From assembly GCA_024278415.1 (NCBI GenBank), contig JAJRTI010000637.1, positions 1 to 16,249 of the forward strand: a DNA stretch of 16,249 nucleotides. Direction: 5' to 3'. This DNA comes from Planctomycetota bacterium (GTDB taxonomy: Bacteria; Planctomycetota; Brocadiia; JAJRTI01). Made by a program: the position numbers and the translations under genes. Below the pieces are notes generated by a model that worked only from the letters and a program-made list of their open reading frames with translations, was not told the DNA's origin and did no database searches. Shown piece after piece: positions 6,006 through 13,595 of this stretch. The first letter of the stretch is position 1; the number at the start of each line of letters is the position of its first letter.

Positions 6006-8282
6006 ATGCGCATTGCCATAGACATTCGCTCTGTCGGCCCCGGCATGGACGGTGTGGGCTACTACACCGCGCAACTCGTGCGCGCGCTCGCGCAGGTGGC
6101 CACCGGGCACGAGATCTTCCTCATCACGGCCCAGCCACGGTCGATCGTGCCAGCCGACGCGCCGGTGCCCGTCCACCAGATCGTCACGCCGGTGCGGCTG
6201 GGACAGACGCGCGACGAGCAGCTCCATCTCCCCGCCATCGCCAAGCAGTACGATATCGACGTGTTCCACGGCCCCGGGTTCATGTGCCCGGTCGCGAACC
6301 CCTGCAAGACGGTCGTGACCGTGCACGACCTGATCTACATGATCTACCCGCAATTCTACGAAGCCGACTTCCGCACGCACATGAACCAGTGGGTGGCCGC
6401 GTCCGTCGCGGCCGCGGACCACGTCATCGCGGTGTCCGAATGCACCAAGCGCGACCTCGAGACTCGGCTGCACGCGTCGGCCCAGAAGATCACGGTGACC
6501 CCGGAGGCGGCCGGCGAAGAGTTCAGGCCCGTGGACGGGGCCGAGACCGCCTCCGTTCGGGCCCGATATCGGCTCACTGGCGAGTACGTGCTGGCCGTGG
6601 GCTTGGCTCAGCCGAGGAAGAACATCACGGCCTTGCTCCACGTGTTCAAGGAGTTGTTGGTCAACGGACTGACAGGCTGGCAGTTGGTCGTGGTGGGGGG
6701 ATATCCAGTCGCCTCATGCGTGATTCCTCAACTGGTGCGTGACCTTGGGCTGTCGGAGCACGTCGTGATCGCTGGTTACGTCCCGCGGGACGACTTGCCC
6801 CGGCTCTACAGCGGCGCAGGCCTATTCGTGTTCCCGTCTCTGTACGAGGGCTTTGGCTTGCCCGTCCTCGAAGCCATGGCGTGCGGCGCGCCCGTCATCT
6901 GCTCGAACACCTCATCCTTGCCGGAAGTGGCGGGCGACTCCGCGCTCACGGTGGATCCCACAGACCCGTCGAGCATCCGAGAGGCTGTCTCCAAGTGCAT
7001 TGGCGACCCCGGGTTGCGCGAGGCGTTGAGGGCCAAAGGGCTGGTGCGCGCAAAGCAGTTCACTTGGCGACGCGCGGCCGAGCAAACGCTCAGAGTCTAC
7101 GAGTCGCTAGTCGACACCCTCCGAGAGCCCTGTACCCTGCCGCAGGCGATGGCCGCGCTGCGGACCGTGCCGGCGAACAGCGCCAGCCATATCGGCATTG
7201 TGGCGCCTTGGGACACCGAATGCGGCATTGCCGAGTACTCCCGATTCCTGAGGAACGCGCTGCGCGGCATCGGCTGTGAGGCCGCTGTGCTCGCCGAGCA
7301 ATCGCCGGCGGCCAAGCCCGAACAAGGCGTGCTGCCATGCTGGAGCCGGGGACGTTCCCTTGAAGGGCTGGTCCAGACCGTGTCGAGGGAGCGCATCAAT
7401 GTGGTGCACGTGCAGTTCCACGAGGCGTTCTTCTTCCGCGTGCGGCACTACCAGGACTTCGTTCAGGCTATGGCGAAGATGGGAGTCCGCGTGGTGCTGA
7501 CCGTGCACGAACTCCACGACCGCAGCGATACGGAGTACTTCCGTGGTCCGGTGCACCTGATCGTGCACAACCGGGACTGCTTCAGTTGGCTGCGCGCACG
7601 AGGCGTGTCCTGCCCCATCGAGGTCATTCCCCACGGCATCGTCACGCCGGTGCCCAATGAGCAAACAACCGGCGGGAGCCCGCCCGGAGAACGCGCCCCT
7701 TCCACCGGCCCGCTGCTCATGTCCTGCGGGTTCGTGTTCCCCAAGAAGGGGTACGAGCGCGTCATCATGGCGCTCCCGGAACTCGTCGAGTCCTACCCGG
7801 ACTTACGTTACCAGATCGTCGGCTCCACGGGCGAACCCGGCAGCCTGTCCGCACGGTATCGCGAGATGCTGGCCGGCATGGCCCAGGAGCTTGGCGTCGA
7901 GACGTACGTCTGTTTCCAGGAGGAGTACGCGGACCTGCCGCCGCTTCAGGCTGCGCTGAGCAGAGCCGACGCAGCCGTGTTCCCCTACGCCGACTCTACA
8001 CAGGGCGCGAGCGGCGCGGTCCAGATCGCACTGGGCGCCGGCGCGACGGTTGTGGCGTCGGACGCTCCCTTCTTCGCCGACCTGGGGAGCGCAGTGCTCC
8101 GCTTCCGCACCGACGAGGAACTCGTCCAGGCCATCCGCACCGCGCTGGAGCCGGGAGACGCGCGCGTCGCCGTCCTCCGGCAAGCCCAGGCCTTGGTCGC
8201 CGAGCGATGCTGGCCCAAGGTCGCACAACAGCACGCTGCGCTCTACGCGCAACTAGGACGTCGCCATGAGAATCGCCGTTGA
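6006..8282 (+). CDS. Two-domain glycosyltransferase (GT4-GT4 fusion)
   Basis: 758 residues, about twice the family length. Domain 1 (1-365) opens MRIAIDIRSVGPGMDGVGYY, has VTVHDLIYMIYP, AVGLAQPRKN and the catalytic pair E281/E289 in [17 protein letters not shown], so it should be active. Domain 2 (about 395-758) opens IGIVAPWDTECGIAEYSRFL, a start seen in GT4 proteins, then INVVHVQFHEAFF, VVLTVHELHD and PLLMSCGFVFPKKG. In place of E-x7-E it reads TQGASGAVQIALGAG, a form seen in a GT4 subgroup, so its activity is less certain. A fusion would let two transfers occur in sequence on one acceptor. The GGAG-type site (5987-5990) is 15 nt ahead of the ATG, longer than usual. The 3' end overlaps the next gene by 17 nt. 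Confidence 0.88.
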   Translation: MRIAIDIRSVGPGMDGVGYYTAQLVRALAQVATGHEIFLITAQPRSIVPADAPVPVHQIVTPVRLGQTRDEQLHLPAIAKQYDIDVFHGPGFMCPVANPCKTVVTVHDLIYMIYPQFYEADFRTHMNQWVAASVAAADHVIAVSECTKRDLETRLHASAQKITVTPEAAGEEFRPVDGAETASVRARYRLTGEYVLAVGLAQPRKNITALLHVFKELLVNGLTGWQLVVVGGYPVASCVIPQLVRDLGLSEHVVIAGYVPRDDLPRLYSGAGLFVFPSLYEGFGLPVLEAMACGAPVICSNTSSLPEVAGDSALTVDPTDPSSIREAVSKCIGDPGLREALRAKGLVRAKQFTWRRAAEQTLRVYESLVDTLREPCTLPQAMAALRTVPANSASHIGIVAPWDTECGIAEYSRFLRNALRGIGCEAAVLAEQSPAAKPEQGVLPCWSRGRSLEGLVQTVSRERINVVHVQFHEAFFFRVRHYQDFVQAMAKMGVRVVLTVHELHDRSDTEYFRGPVHLIVHNRDCFSWLRARGVSCPIEVIPHGIVTPVPNEQTTGGSPPGERAPSTGPLLMSCGFVFPKKGYERVIMALPELVESYPDLRYQIVGSTGEPGSLSARYREMLAGMAQELGVETYVCFQEEYADLPPLQAALSRADAAVFPYADSTQGASGAVQIALGAGATVVASDAPFFADLGSAVLRFRTDEELVQAIRTALEPGDARVAVLRQAQALVAERCWPKVAQQHAALYAQLGRRHENRR

Positions 8283-9477
8283 TGCCCGACTGGTCCACAC
8301 GCTGAAGGCCGGCAGCGGCCACTACTGCTGCAATCTGCTCCGGGCGCTTGGCGAAGCGGACGACCGGAACGAGTACGTCCTCTTCACGGGCCCGGCCTAT
8401 GAGCAGCCGCCAGTGGTTGACCGGCCGGACTTCCTGGAAGTCCGTTCGCCGCGGGCCACGCTCATGAGCCCCAACTGGGAGCAGTTCGAGCTGCCGCGCG
8501 TGCTCGCTGTGCACGCAGCAGACTTGCTGCTCTCCTTCACACTCGTGCTCCCCCTGCTCTGTCCCGTGCCTACCGTGACCGTCCTCTACGACATTGGGTT
8601 CGAACTCTTCCCAGAGTTCTACGCTCCAGGCCTCAGGGACTACCTGCGGGCCTGGGTGCCGGCGTCGCTCCACGCGGCCACCCGCATCGTGGCCATCTCG
8701 GAAGCGACGCGACGCGACGCGGTGGCCCTGTACGACCAGGGCCAGCCAGACTGCGAGCCCATCGCCGGGCGCACGCAGGTGGTCTACCCGGCCGTGTCGG
8801 AATCGTTCCGACCAGCCGTGGACCCCGAACAAGCCCGGTCCACAGCCAAACGTTACGGTCTGACCGGCCCGTACGCGTTGACGGTGTGCAGCCTGGAGAG
8901 GAACAAGAATCTCCCCCGGGTGATCGAGGCGTTCGCGGGACTCAGGGTCCGTGCACCAGAGAGCGACCTTTCCCTCGCGCTGGTCGGTCGGCCGGGTCCT
9001 GCACTGGGCGAGATCCAGCGGCTGACAGGCAAGCACGGCCTCAATGGGCGAGTCGTCGTGACGGGGTACGTGCCGGACAAAGACCTGCCCGCGCTGTACC
9101 AGTGTGCGGAGATGTTCGTGTTCCCATCGCTCTACGAGGGGTTTGGACTGCCGCCGCTCGAAGCCATGTCGTGCGGAACTCCGGTGATCGTGTCCGACCG
9201 CGCGTCGCTGCCCGAGGTCGTGGGCGAAGCCGGCATGCTAGTGGACCTCGAATCGCCTGATGCGATCGCGGGCGCGATGCAACGTCTGCTTCAGGAGCCT
9301 GACCTGCGTTCCGAACTGAGCCGACGCGGCCTGGAGCAGGCGCAGCGCTTCTCATGGCGCACGACGGCCGAACAGTTCCTCGGCCTCATGGAACGAGTGC
9401 AATCGGAGCGACGGGAGGCGCGCGCAGGCGCTGCCCCCAAGCCTGCACGCTCTCCTCAGACACAGGAGTCACAGTGA
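8266..9477 (+). CDS. GT4-family glycosyltransferase
   Basis: 403 residues. Opens [20 protein letters not shown], then [16 protein letters not shown], where the usual His-Asp of this loop is Tyr-Asp, and [11 protein letters not shown]. The donor half has [19 protein letters not shown] and the catalytic pair E291/E299 in [19 protein letters not shown]. It resembles the products of 787, 1929 and the first domain of 6006. The start lies 17 nt inside the end of the previous gene, with AGGA at 8255-8258 seven nucleotides upstream. Its TGA (9475-9477) shares one base with the ATG of the radical SAM gene. The final 30 residues are charged and Pro/Ala-rich. The loop substitution may alter acceptor choice; donor unknown. 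Confidence 0.9.
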   Translation: MRIAVDARLVHTLKAGSGHYCCNLLRALGEADDRNEYVLFTGPAYEQPPVVDRPDFLEVRSPRATLMSPNWEQFELPRVLAVHAADLLLSFTLVLPLLCPVPTVTVLYDIGFELFPEFYAPGLRDYLRAWVPASLHAATRIVAISEATRRDAVALYDQGQPDCEPIAGRTQVVYPAVSESFRPAVDPEQARSTAKRYGLTGPYALTVCSLERNKNLPRVIEAFAGLRVRAPESDLSLALVGRPGPALGEIQRLTGKHGLNGRVVVTGYVPDKDLPALYQCAEMFVFPSLYEGFGLPPLEAMSCGTPVIVSDRASLPEVVGEAGMLVDLESPDAIAGAMQRLLQEPDLRSELSRRGLEQAQRFSWRTTAEQFLGLMERVQSERREARAGAAPKPARSPQTQESQ

Positions 9478-10946
9478 TGATCAAGAGACTGAACCCGGAC
9501 ACACGCGTGCGGCAGAAACGGGCTCCAGCCGAGCCTGACGTCCACGTCGTGGAGGCGCTTGGCAAGCACTTCGCCTATGACAGCAACTCCATGGCGGCGT
9601 TCGAGGTCGACCCCAGCACTGCTGACCTTGTCCGAGAGGGCGACTATGGCGAGTTGGGCTCCGACTTTGGCGTGGCCTGGCGCCCTCATTTCAACCTGCT
9701 TTCCAAGCCGAAGGTCCGGCACTTAGTCCTGGAGGCGACGCATGCCTGCAACCTGGCCTGCCGCTACTGCTTCGTGCGCAACTACTACGACGACCAGTCA
9801 GGCCACATGTCGTTCGAGACCGCCTATCACGCGATCAACGCGCTGCTGTTGGCCAGCCCCACGAGCCTAAACGTGGGCTTCTTCGGCGGCGAGGCGCTGC
9901 TCAACTTCAAGCTGATCGAGCAAGTAGTCACGTATGTGGAGGAACTTGTCAGCGAGGTGTACGTGCCGTGCAAGTTCAGCATGACCACGAACGCCACGCT
10001 CATGACGGCCGAGATCGCCCAGTTCCTCGACAGCCACGCCTTCTCGCTCATTGTGTCGCTGGACGGAGACGAGGAGACGCACAACCACATGCGACCCACC
10101 TGCCGGCAGGGCTTCAACAGCCATGCCATGACCATGGCCGGGCTGCAGCATCTCAAGGGCTTGCCCATCGCGCGGCGCCTGACGCTGCGTTCGACCTTCA
10201 CGGGACTGAGCGCGCAGCTCGTGGAGCGACTCGAGTACCTGAACAACCTGATCGAGCAGGGGATCGGTTCGCACGCGTCGGTCGAGCCGTGTAGCCTCAA
10301 CGAGTCGGCCTGCATTAACCTGCCAGACGGCCACCCGCTGAGCATCACGACTGAGAAGGCGCAGGCCCTCAATTCCGAGTACGCCGAGGCCGCCCAGTGG
10401 CTCGTGGACCGTGTGCGCAACGGGAGGCCAGCCCGGTTCCACCACTTCTACAAGATGGTCGAGCGCTTGCTGTGGGGCATTGTGTCGCCCACCGAGTGTG
10501 GCGCCGGCATGGGCTACGCGGCCGTGGGGCCAGACGGCACGATCTACGCCTGCCACCGGGAAGGCGCCTCGGCAATTGGCAGCCTCGATGCCGGCATTGA
10601 CGAGGCGTCGCGCTCGAAGTGGGCCGACAATCGCTGGTGCCAGCGCGAGCGATGCCCGGAGTGTTGGCTCCGGCACGTGTGTGGCGGCGGGTGCAGGCTG
10701 GACTCACTGGACCGATACGGCGACATCCGGTGCCCCGACGAGGCCGCCTGTGTCTTCAAGTCGCACTGGATCAAGTATGCCATGTGGATCATGTCGGAGT
10801 TGACCCTCGATCAGCTCAAGGCGTACGCGCCCTGTCCGCGCGGCCGGCGTAAGCAATCAGAGCCGCGAAGGCCCGATCGGTGCCCCAAGTGTGGCAGGAA
10901 GCCTGGCCGGCCCACAGCGCAGCCTGCTGAGGAAGCAGACCCCTAG
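9477..10946 (+). CDS. Radical SAM/SPASM maturase-like enzyme with RRE-like N-terminus
   Basis: 489 residues. C91, C95 and C98 (ACNLACRYC) bind the SAM-cleaving 4Fe-4S cluster, and GGE at 137-139 is the SAM amino-group motif. The C-terminal SPASM region has C341-x17-C359 (with PDGTIYAC) then C393-x2-C396-x5-C402-x3-C406-x12-C419, plus C425: the full ligand pattern for two auxiliary clusters. Residues 20-65 (HVVEALGKHFAYDSNSMAAF) resemble the peptide-recognition start of SCIFF/CteB- and QhpD-type maturases (resemblance only). A tail after residue 445 holds C453 and a CPKCG knuckle (C469, C472). Such enzymes make thioether or other cross-links in peptides; some SPASM-type relatives oxidise sugars. 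ATG 9477 overlaps the previous stop by one base and AGGAG (9464-9468) is 8 nt ahead. Substrate unknown; the class is certain, the chemistry is not. Confidence 0.92.
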   Translation: MIKRLNPDTRVRQKRAPAEPDVHVVEALGKHFAYDSNSMAAFEVDPSTADLVREGDYGELGSDFGVAWRPHFNLLSKPKVRHLVLEATHACNLACRYCFVRNYYDDQSGHMSFETAYHAINALLLASPTSLNVGFFGGEALLNFKLIEQVVTYVEELVSEVYVPCKFSMTTNATLMTAEIAQFLDSHAFSLIVSLDGDEETHNHMRPTCRQGFNSHAMTMAGLQHLKGLPIARRLTLRSTFTGLSAQLVERLEYLNNLIEQGIGSHASVEPCSLNESACINLPDGHPLSITTEKAQALNSEYAEAAQWLVDRVRNGRPARFHHFYKMVERLLWGIVSPTECGAGMGYAAVGPDGTIYACHREGASAIGSLDAGIDEASRSKWADNRWCQRERCPECWLRHVCGGGCRLDSLDRYGDIRCPDEAACVFKSHWIKYAMWIMSELTLDQLKAYAPCPRGRRKQSEPRRPDRCPKCGRKPGRPTAQPAEEADP

Positions 10947-10987
10947 CACTAGACAGCGGAGCGTTTGGCATCGACCTCCCCGAGCTA

Positions 10988-11007
10988 CCGCAGGCGAAGG
11001 CCTGCGG
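10988..11007 (+). other. Perfect 8-bp hairpin ahead of the last glycosyltransferase gene
   Basis: CCGCAGGC (10988-10995) and GCCTGCGG (11000-11007) are perfect complements around a GAAG tetraloop. It lies in the 87-nt gap between the radical SAM gene and the gene at 11034. No T-tract follows, so it may be an mRNA-stabilising or processing element rather than a terminator. Confidence 0.45.
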
Positions 11008-11033
11008 ACAACTTCAGACAAGCGAGTGGCATC

Positions 11034-12311
11034 ATGAAGATTCTCGTCATCACCCCTGAATACCCCCCCGACGAACACTACGTCATCGGCCGGTGGGCTC
11101 GGGGCCTCAGCACGGCTCTGGCCGAGCGCGGGCACGAGGCCCACGTGCTCGTGCCGAGGAATCCCAGCGCTGCCCCCCAAGGGAACTCCGCGGACGGGGT
11201 CACGGTCCACGAACTGCCTGTCACCGTCCCGGTTCGCGGCCACATCTGGGTCGCGGACGTGATCCAGCAGAACGTGGGCCTGCTAGCGGAGGGGGTCCGG
11301 GCTCTCATGGCCTCGGAGGACTTCGACGTCGTCCACGCGCATGGGTGGCAGGGAGCGCTGGCCGCGAGCGCGGTCAAGCAGGTAGGCGGCATGCCCTTCG
11401 TCCTGAGCCTGCACGACTGCGAGCGCGTGAAGGCTGGCGGCCAGATGGCGGCGGACCAAGCCTACATCGCTGAGATGGAGGCCTGGGCCGGCGAACAGGC
11501 CGACGTGGTCCTGTGCGACAGCCACGCGCTCAAGCACATGCTTGTGACCGAGGCCGGCCTGCCGCACGAGAAGCTGCACGTGATTCCGCCTGGCGTGGCC
11601 ATTGAGGACGGACCGGCCGACAGCAACGTCGAACTCTTCCGGCACCACATCTTCGCGGCGCCGGACCAGAAGCTCGTGGCGTTCGTGGGCCGGCTGACCC
11701 CAAGCAAGCGTGTCGATGTCCTGCTCGAGGCCGCGCAGCGCCTGTTGCCCGTGTACCCGCAGGTCCGCTTCGCGGTGGCAGGAGGCGGGCCGCTGCTGGA
11801 CGGACTCCGCGGGCAAGTCGCACAGCGCCGGCTGGAGCGACACGTCATCTTCACCGAGTACATCACAGGCGACGTTCTGAACTGCCTCTACAGGGCCGCG
11901 GATCTCGTGGTTTGTCCGGGGATCCATGAGCCCAGCGGCATGGTGGCGCTGGAGGCCATGGCGCATCACACGCCGGTGATTGCATCGGCCCCCGGCGTGC
12001 ATGCAGAACTCATCGAGCCGTGGCGGACCGGCGTCCTCGTGCCCCCTGGCGAGCCCAATGCGCTGGCCCAGGCCATCGTGCGCCTGCTGTATCTGGAGGA
12101 TGAGGCCAATACCATGGCGGACAACGCCCATGAGCACGTGGCGCAGCGGTTCTCCTGGATGGACACCGCGGAGACGGTGGCGCGCGTCTACGAGCGACTG
12201 ACATCCGGGCCGCAATCCAACGCTTCAGTGGAGCCAGCGGCTCGGCCTCAGGCCAAGGTGACGTCCCTGGCTGCCTACCGTGCCCAATCCGAATCGGCCG
12301 CGGGAAGTTGA
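11034..12311 (+). CDS. GT4-family glycosyltransferase, glycogen-synthase-like subfamily
   Basis: 425 residues. Opens MKILVITPEYPPDEHYVIGR with WARGLSTALAERGHEAHVLV, then FDVVHAHGWQGALAAS and VLSLHDCER. The donor half has AFVGRLTPSKRVDVLLEAA and CPGIHEPSGMVALEAM, with E299 and E307 as the E-x7-E pair. It groups with the product of 3188 by its start, its EP(F/S)G motif and its GRL patch. I chose ATG 11034 from the family start; the Shine-Dalgarno signal is weak (GAGTGG at 11024-11029). A TTG at 10965 is open in frame, but the added residues look non-coding and cover the hairpin. The last 40 residues are a low-complexity tail. It sits between the radical SAM gene and the cysteine desulfurase gene, so the glycan genes flank the radical SAM gene on both sides. 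Confidence 0.88.
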   Translation: MKILVITPEYPPDEHYVIGRWARGLSTALAERGHEAHVLVPRNPSAAPQGNSADGVTVHELPVTVPVRGHIWVADVIQQNVGLLAEGVRALMASEDFDVVHAHGWQGALAASAVKQVGGMPFVLSLHDCERVKAGGQMAADQAYIAEMEAWAGEQADVVLCDSHALKHMLVTEAGLPHEKLHVIPPGVAIEDGPADSNVELFRHHIFAAPDQKLVAFVGRLTPSKRVDVLLEAAQRLLPVYPQVRFAVAGGGPLLDGLRGQVAQRRLERHVIFTEYITGDVLNCLYRAADLVVCPGIHEPSGMVALEAMAHHTPVIASAPGVHAELIEPWRTGVLVPPGEPNALAQAIVRLLYLEDEANTMADNAHEHVAQRFSWMDTAETVARVYERLTSGPQSNASVEPAARPQAKVTSLAAYRAQSESAAGS

Positions 12312-12327
12312 TCGACCCGGCGTGCCA

Positions 12328-12372
12328 GCTTCGGCCATCGGACATTCATGCATGAGCGACCCCGGCCGAAGC
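12328..12372. repeat. 9-bp inverted repeat enclosing a 10-bp palindrome, upstream of the desulfurase
   Basis: GCTTCGGCC (12328-12336) is the exact reverse complement of GGCCGAAGC (12364-12372). Inside the 27-nt spacer TCATGCATGA (12346-12355) is itself a perfect palindrome. The element fills most of the 94-nt gap before the cysteine desulfurase gene, 33 nt ahead of its start. It could be an operator for an Fe-S or redox regulator, or an RNA fold; nothing in the sequence decides. Confidence 0.45.
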
Positions 12373-12405
12373 CTCCGGCGCAGCGACAGAATGGGAGAGG
12401 ATGCT

Positions 12406-13563
12406 ATGACGAGCACTGAGACCGTGTGCTACCTGGATCACGCCGCCACCACGCCGGTGGACATGGAAGTCCTCCAGGCCATGCTGCCGTGGTTCTCCGT
12501 CTACTACGGCAACGCGGCAAGCCACCATACATTGGGCGAGCGCAGCAACGAAGCCGTCGAGGCCGGCCGGCACAAGGTCGCCGAGTTGATCGGCGCAACA
12601 CCCGGAGAGGTCTACTTCACCAGCGGAGGAACCGAAGCCGACAACTGGGCGATCCTCGGCGCGGCCATGGCGCGACGGGATCGGGGCAATCACGTCATCA
12701 CGTCCTCCATCGAGCACCACGCAGTGCTGCATGCCTGCCAGCACCTCGAGGACATCGAGTTCGACGTCACGTACTTGCCGGTCGATCAGTGGGGGGGAGT
12801 GTCCGTTGATGCACTCCGTGACGCGATGACCGAGCAGACCATCCTTGTGTCGGTCATGCACGCCAACAACGAAGTTGGGACGATTCAGCCGGTCGAGGCC
12901 ATTGGTCAGCTTGCGCAGGAAGCCGGCGTGCTCTTCCACGTCGACGCGGTCCAGACGGCCGGCAAGATTCCAGTGGACGCGTCTTCCATCCACTGTGACT
13001 TGCTCTCGGTCTCGGCCCACAAGTTCAACGGGCCCAAGGGCGTGGGCGCGCTGTTCGTTCGTGAAGGGGTCGAGGTCCGCCCGATCCTGCACGGCGGCGA
13101 GCAAGAGAACGGCATGCGGCCTGGAACCCACAACGTGCCTGGCATCGTGGGCATGGGCAAGGCCGCCGAACTCGCGGCGTCGCGGATGCAGGGGGCAGCC
13201 CAGCATCTCGCAGGCCTCCGTGACTGCTTGGAGGACGCCATTGCCAAGCGGGTGCCAGACGTGAGCATCAACGGCCATCCGTGCGACAGGCTGCCCGGAC
13301 ATCTGAGCATCTGTGTCGCGGACGCAGACGCCGAGTCCCTCATCCTCGCGCTCAGCCTTCGAGGCATCTGCGTATCGAGCGGATCGGCGTGCACCTCCGG
13401 CAGCCTCGAACCGTCGCACGTGCTCACGGCCATGGGCGTGCCCGCGGCGCAAGCGCTCGGCGCGCTGCGCTTCACTCTTGGCCACGAGAACACCCACGAG
13501 GACATCGACCGCGTGCTCCGCGAACTGCCCCAGGTCGTCGCCAACCTCCGACGTACGCGATAG
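12406..13563 (+). CDS. Cysteine desulfurase, NifS/IscS family (PLP-dependent)
   Basis: 385 residues, close to the family norm but without the longer C-terminus of E. coli IscS. It converts L-cysteine to alanine and passes sulfur as a persulfide for Fe-S assembly. YLDHAATTPVDMEVL opens the fold; TSGGTEADN binds the PLP phosphate; H104 in SIEHHAVLHA matches the PLP-stacking His; K206 in SAHKFNGPKG carries PLP; C329 in SSGSACTSGSLEPSHVL is the persulfide cysteine, and the loop has group I NifS/IscS character. ATG 12406 is preceded by GGGAGAGG (12393-12400); ATG 12391 and 12352 are in frame but would extend a non-conserved end. The scaffold gene follows by 32 nt. Its place behind a three-cluster radical SAM enzyme suggests a dedicated sulfur supply; a housekeeping role is also possible. 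Confidence 0.93.
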   Translation: MTSTETVCYLDHAATTPVDMEVLQAMLPWFSVYYGNAASHHTLGERSNEAVEAGRHKVAELIGATPGEVYFTSGGTEADNWAILGAAMARRDRGNHVITSSIEHHAVLHACQHLEDIEFDVTYLPVDQWGGVSVDALRDAMTEQTILVSVMHANNEVGTIQPVEAIGQLAQEAGVLFHVDAVQTAGKIPVDASSIHCDLLSVSAHKFNGPKGVGALFVREGVEVRPILHGGEQENGMRPGTHNVPGIVGMGKAAELAASRMQGAAQHLAGLRDCLEDAIAKRVPDVSINGHPCDRLPGHLSICVADADAESLILALSLRGICVSSGSACTSGSLEPSHVLTAMGVPAAQALGALRFTLGHENTHEDIDRVLRELPQVVANLRRTR

Positions 13564-13595
13564 GCCCACCTCAGTCGACGAAGACATACGCAGCC

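Noticed and set aside
10965..11033. TTG start extending the 11034 GT gene by 23 residues
   Set aside because: The extension is Arg/Ser-rich, unlike the family, covers a perfect hairpin, and the GGAG before it is too close.
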